From contig DWUW01000057.1 of NCBI GenBank assembly GCA_019120525.1, positions 1-11,667 on the forward strand: 11,667 nucleotides of DNA, given 5' to 3'. Under the pieces are notes generated by a model. The model made no database searches. It was not told where the DNA came from and saw nothing but the letters and a program-made list of their open reading frames with translations. Source of the stretch: Candidatus Eisenbergiella stercorigallinarum. GTDB lineage: Bacteria > Bacillota > Clostridia > Lachnospirales > Lachnospiraceae. Both the position numbers and the translations under genes were made by a program. Of the stretch, positions 8,301 to 11,667 are shown one piece after another (positions within the stretch are counted from its first letter, which is position 1; every line of letters begins with the position of its first letter).

Positions 8301-8870
8301 GCGGTAAGGATTTTCCTCCGTCAGGTCGAAGATGTCAACGATGCCGCCCCGGATGGAAAACTGGCCCGGCGCTTCCACCTGCCAGTTTTTCTCATACCCC
8401 ATCCGCGAAAGCTGCTCGGAAAGCTCCGTCTCGTCCACCGTGCTGTCCGTATCGATGTGGATGACCGCGTCCGCGATCTCCTCCAGCGGCACCTGCGGGC
8501 TCATCAGCGCGGCAAAGGTGGTCACCACCGTCACCGGCCTTCCCTCGATCAGCTTTCTCAGCACCTTCATCCGGTCCGCGACCAGCTGATTGCCGTGGAT
8601 GTCCGCCTGATAGAAAATCAGATCCTTGGCCGGATACAGCACCGTACTTTTATTATAAAACTGGTATTCCTCATAGATTTCTCTGGCCCGCAGGTCGCTG
8701 TAGGTAACGATGACCTTATAGAGAAAATCTTCGCTCAGCCCATTTGCCAGATGAAGCTTCTGCGCGTCCGTACAGCCCGTGTAGCCAATGCTGGATTTAT
8801 CCTTTTTTAAAAGGGACTGCCCCTCCTCAAACTCCGCCAGCTCATAAAGCGGCGCCGTCAATGCCTTCAT
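5307..8870 (-). CDS. mfd: Transcription-repair coupling factor Mfd
   Basis: Mfd is an ATP-dependent DNA translocase that removes RNA polymerase stalled at lesions and recruits UvrA for excision repair. From ATG 8868–8870 (MKALTAPLYELAEFEEG) the product has 1187 residues, normal for the family. Numbering from this start, the order is a UvrB-like N-terminal module (RGGIVDIF, about 174–181), a lysine/arginine-rich linker (483–490), a CarD-like RNA polymerase-interacting domain (about 500–570, VGDYVVHETHGLGIYQG), and a RecG-like motor. The motor shows Walker A GDVGYGKTE (655–663), DEEQ (756–759), TATPIPRT (782–789) and QLRGRVGRSGR (925–935). The C-terminal TRCF domain follows (about 1020–1125). 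A GTG at 8931–8933 would add 21 low-complexity residues encoded by a repeat and overlap pth; the ATG, with AGGAG 11 bases upstream, is preferred. pth ends 32 bases upstream and lrgA overlaps the stop. Confidence 0.95.
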   Translation of the reverse strand: MKALTAPLYELAEFEEGQSLLKKDKSSIGYTGCTDAQKLHLANGLSEDFLYKVIVTYSDLRAREIYEEYQFYNKSTVLYPAKDLIFYQADIHGNQLVADRMKVLRKLIEGRPVTVVTTFAALMSPQVPLEEIADAVIHIDTDSTVDETELSEQLSRMGYEKNWQVEAPGQFSIRGGIVDIFDLTEENPYRIELWGEEVDSIRSFDLGSQRSVEKLSMIDIYPATEMVLDRRQKLDGLKRIETEAKEFAAKLREGFHTEEAARITGQIKELSEQVRELSAAANLESYIRYFYEDTVSFLRFFPERYTCVFLDEPGRLKEQGEAVELEFRESMSHRLEKGYILPGQADLLYGCEQTASFLNGLRTVLLSAMDTRNSLVTPLKRFDMNVKSMSPYNNSFEALTADLKRYKKNGSRVLLLSPSRTRAKRLAEDLQAEGLSSFYSEDGDRLVQPGEVELFYGHVSRGFEYPLLKFVVITESDIFGAQKKKKKRRRQFEGQKIQDFAELKVGDYVVHETHGLGIYQGIEKVEMNGTVKDYIKISYRDGGNLYVLATGLDVIQKYASADAAKTPKLNKLGTQEWTRTKSRVRSAVDEVAKDLVELYAARQQKEGFAFGQDTVWQREFEEMFPFEETEDQLSAIAATKEDMESTKIMDRLICGDVGYGKTEIAIRAAFKAVQDGKQVAFLVPTTILAQQHYNTFQQRMKDFPVRIDLMSRFRTPAEQKKTVTDLRKGQVDILIGTHRILSSDIQFKDLGLLIIDEEQRFGVTHKEKIKKLKEDVDVLTLTATPIPRTLHMSLIGIRDMSVLEEAPGDRQPIQTFVCEYNEEMVREAIVRELARDGQVYYVYNRVNTIADMAAAIQKLVPEANVAFAHGQMKEHELERIMYDFINGEIDVLVSTTIIETGLDISNVNTMIIHDSDQLGLSQLYQLRGRVGRSGRTAYAFLMYKRDKMLKEIAEKRLSAIREFTELGSGFKIAMRDLEIRGAGNLLGKRQSGHMEAVGYDLYCKMLNDAVKTLKGETRMADFATTVELEVDAYIPPAYIVNEQQKLDIYKRIAGVETPAESEDMKEELLDRFGQVPVCVENLLRIALIRVKAHSLYITEVKSRDEGKKLEGALKLQLRPDALLRVENIPGLLRLYGSALSFSAKGTPYFLLRYKKEELAEKDAQKLLELTEELLSDMEKLLKMEESV

Positions 8871-8972
8871 TCCAGTTTCCGCTCCTGTTTCTGTCCCTGT
8901 TTCTATTTCTGCTCCTGCTCCGTTTCCCTGCACTTCTGTTCGGTTTCCCTTCGTTCCGGTTCTGTTTCCCTT
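8868..8972 (-). repeat. GAAAC-cored tandem repeats across the pth 3' end and mfd start
   Basis: On the minus strand, three imperfect 21-base units (8952–8972, 8931–8951, 8910–8930), each with GGGAAAC near the 5' end, are followed after six bases by three imperfect 12-base units (8892–8903, 8880–8891, 8868–8879) that begin GAAAC. The 21-base units encode the RETEPER/RETEQKC/RETEQ-type tail of Pth. The 12-base units span the gap to mfd, supply its AGGAG SD, and the last one ends in the mfd ATG. Confidence 0.7.
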
Positions 8973-9538
8973 CGCTTCTGATTATACCGGTTCATCGCTT
9001 CATCCGGCCCTTCCGTCAGCACCGCCGCCGCCGCTTCCGCAGCCAGCTTTATGCTCTCGTCCATGACCCTGCGCTCCGCCGCCGGAAAATGCCCCAGCAC
9101 ATAATCCGCCAGATCATATCCCGCGGGCTTCTCTCCCACGCCCACCCGCAGCCGCATGAAATCCTGCGTCCCCAGATTGGCGATGATGTTCTTCAGCCCG
9201 TTGTGGCCCCCCGCGCTTCCTTTTTTGCGGATGCGCAGCTGCCCCACATCCAGGCTGATGTCGTCGCAGACCACCAGAAGCCGCGTCTGCGGATCTTCCT
9301 TATAATAATCCAGGATCTCCCGCAGGCTCTCGCCGCTTAAGTTCATATAGGTTAAGGGCTTTGCCAGAAGCACCTTCTGCCCCTCGATCACGCCCTTTCC
9401 CAGAAGCGCCCGGTGCTTTCTGTCGATCACCCGGATGCCGTAACGGTCCGCCAGCGCGTCGATCACCTCAAAGCCCACGTTATGTCTTGTATTTTCATAT
9501 TCCTTTTTGGGATTCCCCAATCCTGCGATAATAAACAT
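8903..9538 (-). CDS. pth: Peptidyl-tRNA hydrolase
   Basis: Pth cleaves the ester bond of peptidyl-tRNAs released from ribosomes and recycles tRNA; it is usually essential. The 211-residue product starts MFIIAGLGNPKKEYENTRHN. Predicted active-site residues are N9 and catalytic H19, with D92 (in LVVCDDISLDVG) and N113 (SAGGHNG) matching the conserved Asp and Asn of the family. The start at 9536–9538 is preferred because GGAGGT lies five bases upstream; an in-frame ATG four codons earlier would overlap that SD and lacks its own. The core ends near residue 188, consistent with usual lengths of about 185–195. The remaining roughly 20 residues are a Glu/Arg/Lys/Gln repeat tail encoded by tandem 21-base units. 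It is the first gene of the series and mfd starts 32 bases after its stop. Confidence 0.96.
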   Translation of the reverse strand: MFIIAGLGNPKKEYENTRHNVGFEVIDALADRYGIRVIDRKHRALLGKGVIEGQKVLLAKPLTYMNLSGESLREILDYYKEDPQTRLLVVCDDISLDVGQLRIRKKGSAGGHNGLKNIIANLGTQDFMRLRVGVGEKPAGYDLADYVLGHFPAAERRVMDESIKLAAEAAAAVLTEGPDEAMNRYNQKRRETEPERRETEQKCRETEQEQK

Positions 9539-9550
9539 TTTTACCTCCAT

Positions 9551-9629
9551 GCCGAAGCGTTTTACGCTGAGGCGCGCGCGCCGAACCTCCAGTTCGGCGC
9601 TGCGATAACGGGACTTGCGACGCTTCGGC
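9551..9629 (-). repeat. Nested palindrome in the pth leader
   Basis: GCCGAAGCGT (9551–9560) and ACGCTTCGGC (9620–9629) are perfect 10-bp inverted repeats. Inside them GCGCCGAAC (9578–9586) and GTTCGGCGC (9592–9600) form a second perfect 9-bp stem with a 5-base loop. The structure ends 12 bases before the pth start and close to its SD. It is much more GC-rich than adjacent DNA and could be a folded leader element or a dispersed palindromic repeat. Confidence 0.65.
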
Positions 9630-9638
9630 GCAAATCCT

Positions 9639-9674
9639 GATTGAAAAATAAGCCATCGGGCTTATTTTTCAATC
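9639..9674 (-). terminator. Terminator-like hairpin in the pth leader (symmetrical on both strands)
   Basis: Arms 9639–9654 and 9659–9674 (GATTGAAAAATAAGCC and GGCTTATTTTTCAATC) are perfectly complementary over 16 bp with a 4-base loop. Read on the minus strand this is an AAGCC/GGCTT stem followed by ATTTTTC, the layout of an intrinsic terminator with a pairing A-tract. It lies between the predicted promoter and pth, so it could act as an attenuator, or stop plus-direction transcription. Confidence 0.55.
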
Positions 9675-9746
9675 TTTCCTCCATTATGAAAACGCGCCGT
9701 TTTAAGTACATGCGCGCAAAGCTGTTTCCATCTTCTGCATCTTTCC

Positions 9747-9776
9747 AGTTTAAGCCATGAAAACAGGTTCTGTCAA
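9747..9776 (-). promoter_or_regulatory. Putative sigma-A promoter of the pth–mfd–lrgAB–rhamnosidase series
   Basis: The minus strand has a perfect TTGACA -35 (9771–9776), an 18-base spacer and TAAACT as -10 (9747–9752, 4 of 6 matches). Transcription from about 9740 would give a leader of about 200 bases before pth. It faces a divergent promoter about 50 bases away. Confidence 0.45.
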
Positions 9777-9825
9777 TGCCGCGGGCGCGCGGTCTTTTCA
9801 AAAGAATGTGGGCCTGAACAATAAC

Positions 9826-9854
9826 TGGATTGGCTTCTTTGCCTGTGATATACT
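9826..9854 (+). promoter_or_regulatory. Putative extended -10 promoter for the plus-strand gene group
   Basis: TATACT (9849–9854) matches the -10 consensus in five of six positions and is preceded by TG at 9846–9847, the extended -10 signature. A weak -35 TGGATT (9826–9831) sits at 17-base spacing. A start near 9861 leaves about 50 bases before the small ORF at 9911. The 13-base palindrome TCTTTTCAAAAGA at 9793–9805 lies between this and the opposing promoter and could be an operator. Otherwise 9675–9910 holds nothing I recognise as coding. Confidence 0.45.
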
Positions 9855-9910
9855 TTTTTTAAGGAACAAAGCGACAAAGTCCGATCAAAATTTGCAGGAG
9901 AGAATCCAAC

Positions 9911-10018
9911 ATGAACTTAACCTGTAAAAGAGCAACGCCTGAAACGGTTGTCTTGCTTTCCAAGGGAGAAATCGACTCGAAGAAAGTGCGGATGGAGTTC
10001 TCGTTTCTGAAGATTTGA
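9911..10018 (+). CDS. Small ORF, 35 residues, unrecognised
   Basis: A short ORF beginning MNLTCKRATPETVVLLSK, with a good SD (AGGAGAG, eight bases before ATG), sits at the expected distance after the extended -10 promoter. It ends 19 bases before the start of the next gene, in a different frame. It has no obvious membrane segment, cysteine cluster or signal peptide and is mixed-charge. It could be a genuine small protein, a leader ORF translationally coupled to the next gene, or the stub of a gene truncated by frameshift. Extending its frame past the TGA gives only about 13 more codons before TAA. I do not recognise its family. The SD and promoter context are the main support. Confidence 0.4.
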   Translation: MNLTCKRATPETVVLLSKGEIDSKKVRMEFSFLKI

Positions 10019-10037
10019 TCTTTGAGGGAGCAATGGG

Positions 10038-10934
10038 ATGCAGTTTTACAAAACAGGTAAATGGGCAAAACAAATTCTTGCACAACGGCGAGAGGACGGA
10101 CTGTGGGGGAATTTTCATGCTTTAAGTTGTCCTGTTCCGGGCAAAAGCTATACAACCGAACAAGCGATACGAAGACTTTATTATCTGGGTTATACAGTAG
10201 ATGATGAAGTTATCCAGACTGCACTAAGGCGTATGGAACAATGCGTTAAGGGCGAACTTCCGATTGACGACTATTCCGAAAAGAAGCATGATTGGCCTTT
10301 CTTTGAAAAGTTAATGCTTTCCGCATGGTTACGTATCTTTGAACTGCAAAATGAAACAGCGTTAGAGGTTGCTTATCAATGGGCCCAGGTTGTAGAAAAA
10401 GCTTTCTCAAGTGGCAGTTACAGTAGAGCAGATGATATTTCAGCATTTACTCAGTGGAAGGGCCGAAAACCCAAAAGCAGATTTGAAACAGGATTCGGTA
10501 TGTTTTATCATGCAGCGTTGCTTGTCGGTGTATTGTCGCCTGAAACAGAAGATTTATTTTTGGATTATTACTTGTCAAAACCGGATGGAATGTATTACAT
10601 ATACGATAAACCGCTGAATCAACCGCCTGAGATATTTTCCTCTCACGATTCAAGCCATTATCTGGCAGCAATAGAAGTATTGAGCCGATACGGTCAGGCA
10701 GAAGGAAAACTGAACTTTGTTAGAGCCTGGCTTTATGCGAACCAGGAGGGAAACGGTCAGTGGGATTTTGGCGAAAAAGCAAAGGACAACGTATATTTCC
10801 CTCTATCCGACAGATGGAGCAAAGAAACAAGAATTGCCGATTCGACCTACAGAATCAATAAACTACTTTCGTACCCTTGCAAAGAGATTTCAGATTACCA
10901 GACAAAGTATGGAAATAGATGCAATCAAATATAA
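10038..10934 (+). CDS. Uncharacterised 298-residue protein with QW-like motifs (possible alpha/alpha-toroid fold)
   Basis: The start ATG follows TGAGGGAG by seven bases, and an upstream in-frame stop at 10023–10025 rules out extension in this frame. No signal peptide or membrane span is visible, so it is probably cytoplasmic. Two segments fit the QW pattern (aromatic-L-x3-Q-x2-5-G-x-W) of terpenoid cyclase/prenyltransferase-like alpha/alpha toroids: ILAQRREDGLWG (residues 13–24) and WLYANQEGNGQWDFG (231–245). Between them are mostly amphipathic helices, such as TTEQAIRRLYYLGYTVDDEVIQ in two pieces around residues 39–60. It lacks the DxDD or DDxxD signatures of active cyclases, so enzymatic activity is not implied. 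It follows the 35-residue ORF and precedes the rhuM-like remnant by 15 bases. Base composition is AT-richer than the mfd block. That the ORF is real is likely; function is unknown. Confidence 0.75.
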   Translation: MQFYKTGKWAKQILAQRREDGLWGNFHALSCPVPGKSYTTEQAIRRLYYLGYTVDDEVIQTALRRMEQCVKGELPIDDYSEKKHDWPFFEKLMLSAWLRIFELQNETALEVAYQWAQVVEKAFSSGSYSRADDISAFTQWKGRKPKSRFETGFGMFYHAALLVGVLSPETEDLFLDYYLSKPDGMYYIYDKPLNQPPEIFSSHDSSHYLAAIEVLSRYGQAEGKLNFVRAWLYANQEGNGQWDFGEKAKDNVYFPLSDRWSKETRIADSTYRINKLLSYPCKEISDYQTKYGNRCNQI

Positions 10935-10949
10935 AGGAGAATATGGAAG

Positions 10950-11438
10950 ATGAAGCAGTCTAATATTATCATGTATACCACCGAGGATGGATTGACAAAA
11001 ATAGAGGTTACCTTTGATGAAGATACCGTATGGTTGTCCCTGGATCAGATGGCGGAGTTATTTCAGCGCGACAAGTCAACCATATCATGACACATAAAAA
11101 ATATCTTTACAGAAGGTGAACTTCAGCCGGAAGCAACCGTTGCAAAATTTGCAACAGTTCAAACGGAAGGAAACCGCCAGGTAACCAGAGATATTGATTA
11201 TTACAATTTGGATGTTATTATCTCGGTCGGCTATCGGGTAAAGTCGCTGCGTGGTACACATTACCTGAAAATGACCAGACGGGATATTTTGACAACAAAG
11301 GGTCGCGTAACTCATAAACAGGCCATGGATAAAGCGCATGCAGAATATGAATAATATCGAAAAAAGCAGAATGAATTACTTTCTCCAGTTGAGCACCATT
11401 TTATCGAGAGCATTAAGGAATTGGAGGCATTGGAGTAA
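10950..11438 (+). pseudogene. RhuM-family gene remnant with internal deletion and two in-frame stops
   Basis: From ATG 10950 (GGAGA 11 bases upstream) the frame reads as a RhuM-family protein, a group named after a Salmonella pathogenicity-island gene and found widely in gut bacteria as likely DNA-binding proteins of unknown function. A helix-turn-helix-like block VWLSLDQMAELFQRDKSTIS (codons 27–46) is followed by HIKNIFTEGEL and the family hallmark YYNLDVIISVGYRVKSLRGT (84–103). TGA at codon 47 (11088–11090) replaces the arginine expected between S and H, and TAA occurs at codon 135 (11352–11354). After codon about 103 the sequence jumps to a C-terminal-type segment (RRDILTTKGRVTHKQAMDKA), so I infer that roughly half of a normal-length RhuM protein has been lost near 11256–11267. 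The frame ends at TAA 11436–11438. It is clearly non-functional as read. Confidence 0.82.
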
Positions 11439-11455
11439 TTAGAAAAACGGGCAAA

Positions 11456-11488
11456 ATTCTATCTTTGTACACGGGTACGGCGTAGAAT
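11456..11488 (-). terminator. Weak candidate terminator after the right-edge gene
   Basis: On the minus strand ATTCTA (11483–11488) can pair with TAGAAT (11456–11461). A small inner GTAC/GTAC pairing is possible and TTTT follows. The stem is short and AT-rich. It lies about 20 bases past the stop codon of the right-edge ORF, which is the main argument for it. Nothing else is recognisable in 11439–11509. Confidence 0.25.
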
Positions 11489-11509
11489 AGGTAAACTGCT
11501 GATTGAGGT

Positions 11510-11665
11510 TTAAAATTCATATCTTGTTCCATGTGACAGCAACAGCCCGTCCGTTAATTTCACACATAAAATTATAGTATTTTCATCATCAAAATTATTA
11601 TGCCCATTATCAATCCATTCGGCAAAAACTATTTTCAGTTTCTCCGCAATTATACGATTTTCTTC
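11510..11665 (-). CDS. C-terminal end of an unrecognised protein entering from the right edge
   Basis: Reading the minus strand from the window end gives 51 uninterrupted codons, starting EENRIIAEKLKIVFAEWIDN and ending LLLSHGTRYEF, then TAA at 11510–11512. The residue mix (hydrophobic core positions, an amphipathic helix, a strand-like IILCVKL) looks like a true soluble domain rather than chance. The start lies outside the window. It converges with the rhuM remnant. I do not recognise the family. Confidence 0.5.
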   Translation of the reverse strand, partial: EENRIIAEKLKIVFAEWIDNGHNNFDDENTIILCVKLTDGLLLSHGTRYEF

Positions 11666-11667
11666 TT

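Noticed and set aside
8871..8933. GTG start adding 21 residues to Mfd
   Set aside because: The extension is encoded by a tandem repeat, overlaps pth, and the ATG at 8868–8870 matches the usual Mfd N terminus. Kept only as a possibility in the repeat finding.
9778..9798. GC-rich hairpin (CCGCG/CGCGG) followed by TCTTTT on the plus strand as a terminator
   Set aside because: The stem is only 5 bp and no plus-strand transcript is expected to arrive there. The T-run is better explained as part of the palindrome TCTTTTCAAAAGA.
9562..9801. 79-codon minus-strand open frame covering the pth leader
   Set aside because: Its start lies upstream of the predicted promoter start point, there is no ribosome binding site, and most of it is palindromic DNA. 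The inner ATG at 9684 also lacks an SD.
440..11090. TGA read as an amino acid, since two flank genes have in-frame TGA where arginine is expected
   Set aside because: spoVT, mfd, lrgA and the rhamnosidase all end correctly at TGA, and the rhuM remnant also has a TAA and a deletion, so plain gene decay is simpler.

Overview
The window looks like chromosomal DNA of a spore-forming, GC-rich Bacillota, most likely a Lachnospiraceae-type Clostridia. This rests on the pth–mfd–spoVT gene set (the order known from Bacillus and Clostridium), a SpoVT sporulation regulator, strong GGAGG-type ribosome binding sites, and flanking RhuM-like and AAA-ATPase genes common in gut Clostridia. No rRNA, tRNA, CRISPR array, intact insertion sequence or replication origin was seen.

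Layout. (1) 1–565, minus: an AAA/DUF4143-type ATPase, cut by the left edge and broken by an in-frame TGA. (2) 613–1306, minus: spoVT with its own terminator and a leader that carries a 13-bp inverted repeat able to mask its Shine-Dalgarno (SD) sequence, plus a sigma-G-like promoter. (3) 1368–9538, minus: a tightly packed gene series transcribed as pth, mfd, lrgA, lrgB, GH78 alpha-L-rhamnosidase. lrgA overlaps mfd by 4 bases, lrgB overlaps lrgA by 8, and the glycosidase follows lrgB by 18 bases. A sigma-A-like promoter at 9747–9776 drives it through a leader of about 200 bases that contains a terminator-like hairpin and a nested palindrome. (4) 9826–11438, plus: an AT-richer divergent region with an extended -10 promoter, a 35-residue small ORF, a 298-residue protein with two QW-like motifs, and a decayed rhuM-like gene. 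(5) 11510–11665, minus: the 3' end of an unrecognised gene entering from the right edge.

How it fits together. Pth recycles peptidyl-tRNA and Mfd couples repair to stalled transcription; both are housekeeping. Between mfd and spoVT, usually close neighbours, this genome carries an LrgA/LrgB membrane pair and a cytoplasmic rhamnosidase. These appear translationally coupled or co-transcribed with mfd. SpoVT seems insulated from read-through by the hairpin in its leader and expressed from its own forespore-type promoter. The outer flanks are accessory DNA with visible gene decay. I see no clear new defence or mobile system. The best leads are the spoVT leader, the structured pth leader, the repeat at the pth/mfd junction, and the unrecognised plus-strand gene pair.
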